Source: Bog-473 sp963834405 (GTDB lineage Bacteria; Actinomycetota; Acidimicrobiia; Acidimicrobiales; RAAP-2). Taken from it: a stretch of DNA of 64,000 nucleotides. A program made the translations under genes and the position numbers. Shown here piece by piece: positions 9,271 to 18,182 of this stretch. Below the pieces are notes generated by a model that made no database searches, was not told where the DNA came from, and was given only the letters and a program-made list of their open reading frames with translations. The stretch covers positions 372,001 to 436,000 of the forward strand of contig CAWIBX010000007.1 in assembly GCA_963834405.1 (NCBI GenBank), given 5' to 3'. Every line of letters begins with the position of its first letter. Position 1 is the stretch's first letter.

Positions 9271-9420
9271 ATGGAGCTCCACGAGGCCCTGTACACGACG
9301 CGCGCCATGCGCAGGGTCCGTCCGGACCCTGCGCCGCGGTCCAGGAGCCCATCCTCGATGCGGCCATCCGCGCCCCGTCCGGCGGCAACCAGCAAAACTG
9401 GAGCTTTCCTCTTACGGCGC
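9271..9420 (+). pseudogene. Truncated second copy of nitroreductase gene
   Basis: The first 20 codons read MELHEALYTTRAMRRVRPDP, identical in protein to the intact nitroreductase at 18183. After that a small deletion shifts the frame, but the DNA still aligns codon by codon through the APSGGNQQNW motif (about 9372-9402). Similarity is lost near 9420, so only the first quarter of the gene remains. The upstream flank (9232-9270) is also shared. It is therefore a duplicated or recombined fragment, not an independent gene. Confidence 0.85.
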
Positions 9421-10064
9421 AGGTGCAGCGCTCATCGTGGCCGGGCTGGGCGTCGCCCCTCATTGCGATCACGTCAGGTGGTGCCGTCCACGCCGTCTTC
9501 CTTTGAACCGGCGACTCCCGGGGCATAGGCAGTGCCATTGCGTCCCAACTCGACTTGCACGGTGCGCCGCTTGTCCTCCTGTCCCGCGTCGCGCCTTTGG
9601 CGCTCTCGGCGCCGCTGTCGATCTGGGTCGTGAATCGACTTGGCGACCGACGTGGATCATCTCCGTGTCAGCTGTCGACATCAACCAGATCAACGCCGTG
9701 ACCATGTGGGCGGCCTCGTCTGGGCGTCCTCGTTAATATTGGCGGCGCTTTGAGCTGGCATTTGCTGCGCGATACGAGGCGCTGGCGCGTGGCGCCCACA
9801 GTAGTTCTCATCATCTGTTTATCGCCTCTTGGCCGAGCGCCGATCCGTTCGGGGTCCCTCCCGCGTAGTTCTGGCAGGTCGTACTCACGGGGTGGGGCAT
9901 GGCGCTCTCCGCCACAACAGTGACCCACCTTGTCCTGTCGGCCACGGAGAAGGTCCGTGTCTTTCCAACCGGCACACCTGCGTTCGCCGCTGCGACAATC
10001 GAACAAAGGCGCCCTAGAACCAGCCGAGCTACAGAGTCGGCCTGGCCGCCGACCGCCGTTACGC
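9421..10064. other. Decayed stretch with a possible SDR N-terminal remnant
   Basis: At about 9508-9585 the plus strand reads TGDSRGIGSAIASQLDLHGA and then PLVLLSR, the glycine-rich cofactor loop and following strand of a short-chain dehydrogenase. The flanking frames are broken. The rest to 10064 shows no supported gene. Confidence 0.45.
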
Positions 10065-12011
10065 CTAGGTGCGGTTGGTCAGTGTCGCGTCCGCTCCCTC
10101 AGGCTCAGGTAAGACGACAGTGAATCGAGTGATACACACACTGCTATGGGGTTGCACACTCCACGAAACCGAGGTCATCGGGTCTGGAGGAAAGGCGGTG
10201 ATCAGGGTTCCACTTCCCTTTTGGAATACGACGGTGGATCCGCCTGATTGTGTGGCAACGGCGCCCGTAGAACTCTGATACGAAACAAGGCCAAACCAAC
10301 GCTGCGGGCTTGTCAACCCGTGGTCAAGCCTGACCACGATATGTCCAGCCCGATTAACCGGGTCTGCACATGCACTCTGCGGGCTTGGGAGCATCCCCGT
10401 TGCCTGGGTTACTGCCGTCGCCCGTACGATCGAACCGTCCGAGCGGAGCAGGTAACCCGTGCCGCCCCATTCGTCGAACTTGATTTCTGGGTGCAACCGT
10501 CCAACGGTAAGGGAGGCCGTGTCGTATGGGAAGAAGGCATGGGTGACGACTATCGGGTTGATCTCGGTATCCCAGAGGAAGGCACGGCCCGTCGCTGGTG
10601 CCACGGCCGACCACGATGTGGCGAAATTTGCGAAGAAACGATGCGACGCGTGAGAACCAGCCGACTCCGCGTCCCGGTCCTGGTCGAAGAGCAGGGCCAT
10701 GCCGTAGACGAGAACGACCGCGACGACGGTGAGAACGACGAGGGCCCGGAATGACGCCGGTCTTGTGGTCGCGAAGCGCCGCCACGCGGAGCTCCGACCC
10801 CGACTGCCGATGGAATCTGCTTCTGTTCCATCTGTCGCCGCCGGCGTGCCAGACGTCAGCGGGCGAACCGGCAACAGAGCAAATCCGACGGCGATCATCA
10901 GGAAGAAGACGTCGAGGGTTACGTACTTGACCTCGTTGGCGTCTCCAGGGCCATACGTGCCGGCACGGGTGAAACCCACGAGCACCGCAGTGATGAGAAA
11001 TGTGGCACCCAGGAGGAACCAGGCGCGCCAGGCGGAGCTTCTCCTCACGATGGTGCCCACGACGAACGCGACGAGAAGGGCTTGCCCGAGGAAGCCAGCC
11101 AAGACCCTTTCGGCGTGGGTCGGGAGGAGCCATCCGTCGACGCCAAATGTGAGGGGAATGAAGGTCTGCGTCCAGGACAATGCGATGAAATCGAGCGCCT
11201 GGCCGGTCGTGGCCGAGGAAGATGTCAGGTACAGCGCTGGGTGGGCGAGACGCCAGCCGAAGTCCAACGCGACCGGTATGCCGTAGCAAACCCATGCCCG
11301 CCAATGCAGCGCAAAGGTCCGAGCTGCGCCACGCAGACCGGGCCCAACGGGCCAGATCAGCACCGTCATAAGGGCGATGAACAAGACCGATACAAAGAGA
11401 CCGTCGTAGAACGCAAGCCCGACCGCTATGGAGACACCCCCGAGTACCGCGTAGCGGACACGGCCGGTTCTGAGGTATCGAACATGGCAAATGACGGCGA
11501 AGAGGGTCGCCGGAAGTGCGACCAAGTACTCGAGGGCCGTCGCCCACCATACGAAGGAGGGGACCAAGCTGAACGATGCGCCCGCGAGCGCGATCAGGGG
11601 CACGATCAGCCATGAGGGGCCAAACAAGGTCGTCAATAGACGGTAGAGAAGGAAGAGCGACAACCCGAACAGGAACACCTCGATTGAGACGATCATCCAC
11701 CATTGATACGGAACGACCAACGAGACCAAGTAATCAACGAAGGTGAATCCTGGAATGAAGTGCCCAAAGACCGGCTGTTCGAACAGGCGCCTACCGAACC
11801 CGAGCTGCCGCATGGTTTGAAGATCAATAAAGTCGTCCAGCCAGAAATAGCCACGCGAGGCCGTCCACAGTGCATAGAGGCACTCGACGAACACGACAGC
11901 GACGAAGCTCCAGGCGATGGCGCGACCGTGGACCGCTCCATGCCGATCGTCGCCTGCCGTCGACGGAGGCGCCGGGGTCTCGGTTGTCCTCGTCAGCCCG
12001 GCAACCGTCAT
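10065..12011 (-). CDS. Polytopic membrane protein, GT-C glycosyltransferase-like
   Basis: 648 residues with a short cytoplasmic N-terminus, one helix and then an outside loop containing GYFWLDDFIDLQ. The DDF pair just after the first transmembrane helix is the place where GT-C enzymes (PMT/ArnT type) keep their catalytic acidic residues. About ten further hydrophobic helices follow to about residue 480, and a soluble, presumably external C-terminal domain of some 170 residues ends the protein. ATG 12011 is the start. It could use a polyprenyl-phosphate sugar donor for an envelope glycan or glycoprotein. It stands alone, flanked by decayed DNA, and its acceptor is unknown. Confidence 0.62.
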   Translation of the reverse strand: MTVAGLTRTTETPAPPSTAGDDRHGAVHGRAIAWSFVAVVFVECLYALWTASRGYFWLDDFIDLQTMRQLGFGRRLFEQPVFGHFIPGFTFVDYLVSLVVPYQWWMIVSIEVFLFGLSLFLLYRLLTTLFGPSWLIVPLIALAGASFSLVPSFVWWATALEYLVALPATLFAVICHVRYLRTGRVRYAVLGGVSIAVGLAFYDGLFVSVLFIALMTVLIWPVGPGLRGAARTFALHWRAWVCYGIPVALDFGWRLAHPALYLTSSSATTGQALDFIALSWTQTFIPLTFGVDGWLLPTHAERVLAGFLGQALLVAFVVGTIVRRSSAWRAWFLLGATFLITAVLVGFTRAGTYGPGDANEVKYVTLDVFFLMIAVGFALLPVRPLTSGTPAATDGTEADSIGSRGRSSAWRRFATTRPASFRALVVLTVVAVVLVYGMALLFDQDRDAESAGSHASHRFFANFATSWSAVAPATGRAFLWDTEINPIVVTHAFFPYDTASLTVGRLHPEIKFDEWGGTGYLLRSDGSIVRATAVTQATGMLPSPQSACADPVNRAGHIVVRLDHGLTSPQRWFGLVSYQSSTGAVATQSGGSTVVFQKGSGTLITAFPPDPMTSVSWSVQPHSSVCITRFTVVLPEPEGADATLTNRT

Positions 12012-12276
12012 ACGGTCTCAGACCCCTCCCCCTGATGGCCGCAGTCCCTCGTCGGTCTCCAGCACAAGTGTCGGCACGTGAGACCGCAAAGTGAAATGCT
12101 ACCGAGAGTGCTGTCTGTTACAGCGCATTGTGTGCCTGTGACCCGCCAAGTCCAGGAACCGGCACTCTTTTTGATTCGAGAAGTCTCCCGTTGGTCGGCA
12201 TCTGGTCTCCGGGGGAAGACGGACGTGTTCGGCACCCCGCCAGCCTGGCTCTGGCAAGTCGTGTTCGTACCGCTAC

Positions 12277-12382
12277 GTTGAGAGTTCGAGTCTCTCCCCC
12301 GGCGCACCACGGCTCCCCGCTGAAATCCGAAGGGCTCGTTTTGGCTGGTCGGAGGTGGTAGGTCGGTCTCCTCGCCTTCCAC
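12277..12382. repeat. Copy A of a dispersed locus: tRNA 3'-end-like arm plus tail of an antisense gene
   Basis: 12277-12312 holds gagag-TTCGAGT-ctctc, a perfect T-arm with a canonical T-loop, followed by cccccggcgcacca, as at a tRNA 3' end with encoded CCA. No convincing acceptor 5' strand or anticodon arm is found upstream, so it is a tRNA remnant at best (Leu-like spacing). Immediately after, the minus strand reads VEGEETDLPPPTSQ at 12340-12382. The same order occurs at 17698-17782 (copy B). Confidence 0.5.
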
Positions 12383-12589
12383 ATAAGCGTCCGCGTGCGC
12401 GATCGCGTTCTTGTTTTGTCGATGGAGGTCACGTTCTCGCCCTCAGCGTGGGCGGCTGAGCGGCTGCGCCAAAAGACAGTCCCGCTCGTCGTAGGCGTGC
12501 TCGTAGCGCACCACCTTGGCCACCGACAACATTCGCCGCGGCACCCATCCCCCACGTCTTGGGATCTGAGCCCACCGAACGCCCCGCTT

Positions 12590-12621
12590 GACTCTCCGAT
12601 CGAATTAGAGAATAGAGAGTC
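12590..12621. terminator. Inverted repeat downstream of the subtilase gene
   Basis: gactctc (12590-12596) and gagagtc (12615-12621) can pair, and a second short pair tgtcc/ggaca lies at 12631-12645. On the minus strand these lie 25-80 bases after the subtilase stop. No T-tract is present, so the terminator role is only possible. Confidence 0.3.
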
Positions 12622-12669
12622 GTTAAGACTTGTCCAGAAGGGGACAGGTGCGTTTGACCTCTGGATATC

Positions 12670-15600
12670 TCATGGAAGACCACTGGTCGGCGTATCGCTT
12701 GACTCGGACCGGTTCGGGGGCATCGTGCCTCCCGGCGCCTGGACCTGAGCGCCCGGGGTCACCACGTTGGAAGTTGTCGCTGCCGAGCCACCGAGGGCGT
12801 TGCTGGCCACGACGCTGAAAGTGTACGGAGTGCCGTTGGCGAGCGCGCTCACTGTGGCCCGGCAGGTGGGCGGCGTCCCGCTGCAGGCGCTCGCCGCGAC
12901 CGTCACCGGCGGACCACCGCCGCCCGAGGTGGACACGGTGTACGAGACGATCGGGTTCCCCCCGTCATCGTCCGGAACCGTCCAGGTGACGGTTGCAGAG
13001 GCGTTCGCGCCCGTGGCGCTCACGCCTGCGGGCGGCGAGGGCACCGTCTGACGGAGGGCGGACACCTCGTTGGAAGGCCGGGATGGTCCCGCCGCGTTCA
13101 CTGCAGCGACCTCGTAGTAATAGGTATCGCCCGCTGTCGCCTTGGCGTCGGTGAAGGTGGTCCCTGTCACGGTGCCGATGGGCGTCGGACCCTCGTCCGT
13201 CGGCGAATTACCCCGGAACACTTCGTAGGAGGTGACAGGCGAGCCGCCGTCGCTCGACGGGGCGGCCCACGTCAGCGAGATCTGTGACCCGCTCCCCGTG
13301 GCGCTGAGCCCGCGTGGCGGTGCCGGCACCGTGACCTGGTGCGGGCAGCTTGACGCCGGTGCCCCGGTCGAATCGAGGTTGCCCGTGTTCCACAGGTCGT
13401 GGTGTTGGCGTGGCCACGGCCCGCTCGACGCACATGCCGGCGTCGAGGTGTTCCACACGAACAGCTCGCCCTCTCGGGTCCCAGTGGCCAGCACTTGCGT
13501 GCCGAGTCTGCCGAAAGGACCGAAGGACGGGCTGTTCACGACCCAGCCTCCGGTGAACTTCGGAAAACCCGGAGCTTCCTGGCCGTTCGCATTCAGCGCG
13601 CGCACGTCATAGGTGGCACTTGCCGCGACCACGTAAGGGCTGGTGTCGGGACCGGCCACGTTGGCGACGAGCGGCTGGGACAGGAACATGAGGTCGTTCA
13701 TCAACTGTGGAAAGCCAGCGTCGAGGGTTCCGGACGAGGCGCTCCATGCGCTCACTTGCGCATCGTGCGGGGTCTGGTCTGCGGGCTCGGCCTCGTCAAG
13801 CAGCTCGCCGAGGCTCGCGGTTGGGGCAACGACGCTCACCCCCGGCGCTGAGGGACCCATTGGTGACAGCACCGGGCCGGACAGGGCAAGGATGCTCGTG
13901 CCGAGGAGACCCGTCGAATTGGAATCAAGCCCTGGGTTGCCAGAAGCCAGAACGTCCGGCAGCCCCGACGAATCGGTGCCGAGCAGGGATGTGCCGGTCG
14001 GGGTGAGCACGTAGCCGGGACCGGCCACGCTGGCGGCCGCCACGTCCATCTGCCCGTTGCCGGTCACGTCGGCGAGCGCCGGGCTGCCGACGATCCCGTC
14101 TCCGACGTCCGGCAAGAGAGCCGGCTCGAAGTCAGCCAGCCCGACCGGCCAGCCGGGGAGAAAGGCCGCCGGATTGAAGTCGGTGGCGCCCGCGCCGGAG
14201 TAGCCCGTGCCCGGGGAGCTGCCTCCATTGCCTTGCAGGGTCCCCTGGGGCGAGATCGCATACAGCTGCCCGTTGGAGGACTTCGACAGCTCCCCAGATA
14301 GCTCGAGGAAGGTCTGAAGGAATCCGCCGCCGAGGTCCGCGTTGATCGGTCCGGCGTACTCCTCGTTGGAGCCGACGACCACGTCGGGCGGGCCATTCCC
14401 ACCGGACAGGTTGCCGATGGCCGGGGTGTCCATGAGCTTCGTCCCCTGCTCGACCCCGCTCGTCGCGGTGAAGGTGACTTGGTCGGTGACCGGGTTGATC
14501 GAGGCGACCTTGGAAGGGTTCACCACCAAGACGGGCCAGCCCGGGACGGCAGAGCCATCCGACGTCCAGGCGTAGACGTGCCGGTCCATGGCCGAGGCAA
14601 CGATGTCGAGCTGACCGTTGCCCTCGAGGTCGGCCAACGCCGGCGCGCCGAAGACCCCGGGCAAGACGCGGTTGTCCATGTTCTCGACGGCGGGACCGGA
14701 GAACGCCGGGTTGGTACTGACGGGGAAGCCCCGCAGCAGTTGCCCCGACGCGCTCCACGCGTAGCAGCGACCGGTCAGGTCGCACGCGACGACGTCCAGG
14801 TGGTTCCCATCCGCGTCGCGCAGGTCACCGACGGCGACCCCCCCGATCAGCTCGCCCCGCGGGGGGTGTCGAACGCTTCCCGATGTGAACGCTTCTTCGC
14901 CGGCGTGGTAGGCGAGGGGGTCGGTCTGCACCGGCCAGCCCCGAAGCTCGGAGCCGTCTGGCAAGTAGGCGTTGATCGTTCCGTCCGCCGTGGCGACGAT
15001 CATCACGTTGGTCCCCCCGGGGCCTATAGGCGCAAGGGTCGGTGAGGCGTCGATGGAGCTCGCGAACTGCTTGGGGTACCCCGGCAGCAGGCTGGGGTCC
15101 GAATCGAGGTAGAGGGCATGGTGGTCGATGCCCACCATGCCCGACGTCGTTCCCGCGGTGTCCTGGACGACGACACGCACGGAGAACGTGAACTTGTCGG
15201 GGTCCGGTTGGCCGTTGGCCGACACCGGCCCGCTCCCGAAGTCGGTCCCGGCGGGGAAGAGCGACACCACCGAAGCCAGTGGGACCTGGGCGAGCAAGCC
15301 GCTGCGCACGCCCTGGCCGGTGCCTTGGTCGACCACGTGCCAGCTCCCCGGGTCGGGGTCGGCTCCGACCCCCACGTCCACCTGGTAACGCCAGTTGGGT
15401 GCCCGGGTTGTGCCGATCGTCCCGGTGACGTTCAGCGTCTGGTCGGGGTTGTCGACTCCGAACCACGATGGCGAGTCGATCTCGGCTTGCGGGGGAATGT
15501 CCCCTTGGCTCACCCACTGCAGGATGCGTGCCGCGTCGATCCGGCCATACCCGAAGTACTGATTGAAGCCGGCGTGGCTCGGGTACCGGGTCGTGGTGGC

Positions 15601-17283
15601 CAGCGGGACACCCGGCGCAGAGACCGTGTAATTGTCTGCAGGCCCGTTGGGGGGTGCGGGCGTGCCGAAGTCGACCGACGAGGCGGCCATCGTCACCAGT
15701 TGGCTGACCTCGTTGGCCGAGAGCGGGACGGGCCGGTCGTCGGTGCTCTGGAGGCCCGGGTACGGAGCGAGCTTGCCCTCTTCCATCGCGTCGGTGGCTG
15801 CGGACTCGAGCAGGCCGACGATGCCCGAGGCCTTGCCCGTCGCCTCTGAGGAGCACGAGGAGCTCTCAACCGAAACCGAGATGTTTGCCCCGTAGTTGGT
15901 GCAGCCGTTCAGGTACAGGTAGCTCGGCGGGTTGTAGGAGGTGGCCCGCGTCACCGAGTTGACGACGATCGTGTTCGAGAGTGCCGAAGGGAGGTTGTGG
16001 TGCTCGGACTCCTCGTCGGCGGCGCTCGCTATGACCGGGATCCCGTGTGCGTTCGCGTAGTCGACGGCCTCCTGGGCGCTCGCCGTGTCGTCGTAGGTTC
16101 CAAGCGCTTCCTGGATCACGCTCGCGCCCGAGTCGGTGGCGAACAGCACGCCCTGCGCGAATTGGTTCGCCGAGGTGACGAATGAGTCGCCGACCCTGAT
16201 GGGAAGGATCATGCAGTTGGGACACGCCCCGACTTCGTCCGAGATGGTGTTGGCCGCGCCGGTCGAGTCCTGGGCCTCACCCGTCCCGTGGTCGTAGTGC
16301 ACCGAGTCGTAGGGGTTGTTGTTCCCGTCCACAAAGTTCCAACCGGCGATGGCCTCGGTGAACCCCGCGGGAGACTGCCGGCCGTAGTAGTAGGGGTTCG
16401 GAACGCTACTCCCGCCCGCACCCGGCACGGTCGGCGTGCCGAACGTACGGATGAGGTCCATCGCAGTGACGGTGCCCAGCTGTGCGGGATACGAACCGTT
16501 GGCGGTGGCACAGAAGAGCCCGCCGTACGCCTGGGCGATCGCCTTGACACGCGGGTCGTTCGCGTATTGTGCCGCGTTCAGCACCCCCGAGTTGTCGAGG
16601 TCGTAGGGGTCTGTGTCCGCGAAGGTCGTGCCCGATCGCTCGAGCTGCTCCTTGGTGAGCCCCTCCGCGTTTTCGGGCGCGGGCAACGCGCCACGGTTGA
16701 GGGCGATCTTTTCGACCAGGCCCGGGTCGCACCACTCGATCCCCGAGTCGGTAACCGCGATCACGGTGGACGGGCTCCCGGTGCTCACCTGCCACGCCTG
16801 GTCCACCGCGCCCCCCTCGACGCCGCAGAGCTCCTGGGGGTTGTCGTCAAGCGTGCTGTTGCCGGTGCGGGCCGAGGTGAGCTTCCAATTCCCTCCGCCG
16901 TTGTCCCAGTTGGAGGGGCGCAGCGGGGGCGTCACCGCGGACGTGTGGTCGTACGCGGAGTAGTTCTCGGGGTTCGAAACGCCGGAGGGCTTGGACGGCC
17001 AGGGGAACGTTCCGTTCGGGGAGGAAGGCTCCCCGGCGGTGGGCGTATCGGGGTCGGCCGGGGTTGTCGGGCACGATGTCGGGCGCTGAGGCGTCCACGG
17101 CGAGGACGACACCCAGTCCGGAGCGGCGGGCAAGGACGTGACGGAATCGGCGGCGGCGGGGCCGGCCAGTTGCGCGGCGGTGAGCAGTCCTGCAATGACT
17201 GCCGCGACCAACAGCAGCGCAGGCGCGGGCCCCAACGTGTCCCATGCCGCGCCTGCAATCCGTCGTGTGGTTCGTCCCCCCAT
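12670..17283 (-). CDS. Large secreted S8-family (subtilisin-like) serine protease with FG-GAP-like and fibronectin III domains
   Basis: 1,537 residues from ATG 17283; the frame stays open to 17559 but upstream codons lack protein character. A signal peptide (basic start, LLLVAAVIAGLLTAAQLAG, cut near AAADS) begins it. The catalytic domain has Asp179 in VIAVTDSGIE, His332 in YDHGTGEAQDS and Ser479 in SSEATGKASGIVGL, which aligns with the usual GTSMATPHVAG block. The oxyanion-hole Asn position reads AADEE (421-425) rather than AGN. Residues about 720-1300 hold repeated FG-GAP/VCBS-like beta-propeller units (PALADLEGNGQLDIVAS, SPALADVTGNGQMDVAA). Two FN3 domains follow (about 1321-1413 and 1414-1510). 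Probably an extracellular or surface protease; the propeller likely binds substrate or surface. Confidence 0.88.
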   Translation of the reverse strand: MGGRTTRRIAGAAWDTLGPAPALLLVAAVIAGLLTAAQLAGPAAADSVTSLPAAPDWVSSSPWTPQRPTSCPTTPADPDTPTAGEPSSPNGTFPWPSKPSGVSNPENYSAYDHTSAVTPPLRPSNWDNGGGNWKLTSARTGNSTLDDNPQELCGVEGGAVDQAWQVSTGSPSTVIAVTDSGIEWCDPGLVEKIALNRGALPAPENAEGLTKEQLERSGTTFADTDPYDLDNSGVLNAAQYANDPRVKAIAQAYGGLFCATANGSYPAQLGTVTAMDLIRTFGTPTVPGAGGSSVPNPYYYGRQSPAGFTEAIAGWNFVDGNNNPYDSVHYDHGTGEAQDSTGAANTISDEVGACPNCMILPIRVGDSFVTSANQFAQGVLFATDSGASVIQEALGTYDDTASAQEAVDYANAHGIPVIASAADEESEHHNLPSALSNTIVVNSVTRATSYNPPSYLYLNGCTNYGANISVSVESSSCSSEATGKASGIVGLLESAATDAMEEGKLAPYPGLQSTDDRPVPLSANEVSQLVTMAASSVDFGTPAPPNGPADNYTVSAPGVPLATTTRYPSHAGFNQYFGYGRIDAARILQWVSQGDIPPQAEIDSPSWFGVDNPDQTLNVTGTIGTTRAPNWRYQVDVGVGADPDPGSWHVVDQGTGQGVRSGLLAQVPLASVVSLFPAGTDFGSGPVSANGQPDPDKFTFSVRVVVQDTAGTTSGMVGIDHHALYLDSDPSLLPGYPKQFASSIDASPTLAPIGPGGTNVMIVATADGTINAYLPDGSELRGWPVQTDPLAYHAGEEAFTSGSVRHPPRGELIGGVAVGDLRDADGNHLDVVACDLTGRCYAWSASGQLLRGFPVSTNPAFSGPAVENMDNRVLPGVFGAPALADLEGNGQLDIVASAMDRHVYAWTSDGSAVPGWPVLVVNPSKVASINPVTDQVTFTATSGVEQGTKLMDTPAIGNLSGGNGPPDVVVGSNEEYAGPINADLGGGFLQTFLELSGELSKSSNGQLYAISPQGTLQGNGGSSPGTGYSGAGATDFNPAAFLPGWPVGLADFEPALLPDVGDGIVGSPALADVTGNGQMDVAAASVAGPGYVLTPTGTSLLGTDSSGLPDVLASGNPGLDSNSTGLLGTSILALSGPVLSPMGPSAPGVSVVAPTASLGELLDEAEPADQTPHDAQVSAWSASSGTLDAGFPQLMNDLMFLSQPLVANVAGPDTSPYVVAASATYDVRALNANGQEAPGFPKFTGGWVVNSPSFGPFGRLGTQVLATGTREGELFVWNTSTPACASSGPWPRQHHDLWNTGNLDSTGAPASSCPHQVTVPAPPRGLSATGSGSQISLTWAAPSSDGGSPVTSYEVFRGNSPTDEGPTPIGTVTGTTFTDAKATAGDTYYYEVAAVNAAGPSRPSNEVSALRQTVPSPPAGVSATGANASATVTWTVPDDDGGNPIVSYTVSTSGGGGPPVTVAASACSGTPPTCRATVSALANGTPYTFSVVASNALGGSAATTSNVVTPGAQVQAPGGTMPPNRSESSDTPTSGLP

Positions 17284-17395
17284 TTTGATCAGCCTCGCTT
17301 GCCGCACAGACCGTTGAGTCGCCCTCGCGCTCACCCTAACCGCGCGACGACCACCGTCGTCGGGGTCGTCCCGCAGACCTCCAGGTACTCTCAGG

Positions 17396-17409
17396 CATGG
17401 GTACCCATG
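17396..17409. promoter_or_regulatory. Perfect 14-bp palindrome upstream of the subtilase
   Basis: CATGGGTACCCATG is self-complementary over 14 bases and lies 113 bases upstream of the proposed ATG at 17283. Its position and symmetry suit an operator for a dimeric regulator, but chance cannot be excluded. Confidence 0.25.
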
Positions 17410-17697
17410 TCGCGCGCGTTCGCAGATGAGAAGGGTGGGACACGGTGCGTCGGCTTTTGCGCTCGATCTTGCGAGGACGGTTTCCCTGCCAGCGTCGATG
17501 TCCGGAAATTCGGGTGACTTGGAGAAGCGTTGGACCTGGCGACGATTGACAAGAGGCAAGTTTCGTGCGCGATTCGTGCGCGAAGCATCGGAAATTTGGC
17601 GTTATGAACGGTCGCTGGCGGTACTTAACACATGCCGATCCAATAGGGATTATTCGAGAGGATGTTGCTACTTATTGTGCTTGAAGGAGCCCGCTCG

Positions 17698-17782
17698 GTT
17701 GAGAGGTCGATTTCTCTCCCCCGGAGCTTTCGTCGTCGTTTTAGCTGGTCAGCGGCGGTAGGTCCAGCACCTCACCCTCCAC
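17698..17782. repeat. Copy B of the tRNA 3'-like/gene-tail locus
   Basis: gttgagag-gtcgat-ttctctcccccgg (17698-17723) aligns with copy A at 12277-12302 with one base inserted in the loop. cgttttagctggtc...ggtaggtc and ctcaccctccac (17737-17782) align with 12338-12382. Copy B lacks about 28 bases between the two blocks and has lost the T-loop consensus and CCA. The minus strand ends in VEGEVLDLPPLTS and a stop, matching the copy A tail peptide. Confidence 0.55.
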
Positions 17783-17918
17783 TTCACCCTCGTCGAGCGC
17801 GCCACGCGCGCGATCTCCTGGTCGATGCAATGCCTCCGAAGAGCGCGACGCGCTGCTCCCCTCTAGGCGCTCACCCCCTTGCGAGTGGCGGCAACGTCGT
17901 CCCGATCCCGCGTGGTGA

Positions 17919-18104
17919 CGACGCGCCCCGATCACGTGGCGGGCCACCTTGAACCCGTTCTTTCTCATCCCCGCCCGGGTCTGGCAGGCCGTCTTCGCCG
18001 GCACGGGGATGCTGCTCACGGTCGGCCCGTTGGTCGACATGGTCCGTAAAGAGCCCGGGCCGATGGATCCCAAGCGCCACCGCCTCGCCGCCCTGAGCTC
18101 GTAG
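17919..18104 (+). pseudogene. C-terminal fragment of an unidentified protein
   Basis: A plus-strand frame ending at TAG 18102-18104 reads LNPFFLIPARVWQAVFAGTG, then MLLTVGPLVDMVRKEPGP and RHRLAALSS. The composition, codon use and hydrophobic helix look like a genuine protein end. No start or upstream domain is visible, because a stop lies at 17916-17918. I do not recognise the family. It lies just upstream of the nitroreductase in the same orientation. Confidence 0.4.
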
Positions 18105-18144
18105 ACGAGCGCCATTGTCCTGTTCCACACTGGGATTCAGGGGC

Positions 18145-18182
18145 TTCGTGCGCCGGGACCGTCCGACCTACAGTCGGACCCT
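18145..18182 (+). promoter_or_regulatory. Putative leaderless promoter and inverted repeat of nitroreductase operon
   Basis: ttcgtg (18145-18150) and TACAGT (18169-18174) lie 18 bases apart. The -10 ends eight bases before the ATG at 18183, and no ribosome binding site is present, fitting a leaderless transcript as is common in actinobacteria. GTCCGAC (18161-18167) and GTCGGAC (18173-18179) flank the -10 as a perfect inverted repeat that could be an operator. The layout is partly conserved at 9232-9270. Confidence 0.42.

Larger units (their letters stand above)
12012..12669. other. Intergenic stretch with tRNA-like and gene-tail remnants
   Basis: Contains the copy A repeat described at 12277-12382 and an inverted repeat at 12590-12621. 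No intact gene is seen on either strand. Confidence 0.5.
17284..18144. other. Decayed intergenic stretch
   Basis: Includes copy B of the tRNA-like/tail repeat (17698-17782) and a gene fragment at 17919-18104. The rest has no supported gene. Confidence 0.5.

Noticed and set aside
12150..12312. An intact tRNA-Leu or tRNA-Ser gene
   Set aside because: Only the T-arm and a CCA-ending 3' strand are convincing; spacing between the T-stem and CCA is two bases too long, and no matching acceptor 5' strand or proper anticodon loop was found.
16288..17517. Plus-strand open frame of 409 codons
   Set aside because: It is antisense to the signal peptide and catalytic domain of the subtilase; its length follows from the GC-rich third positions of that gene.
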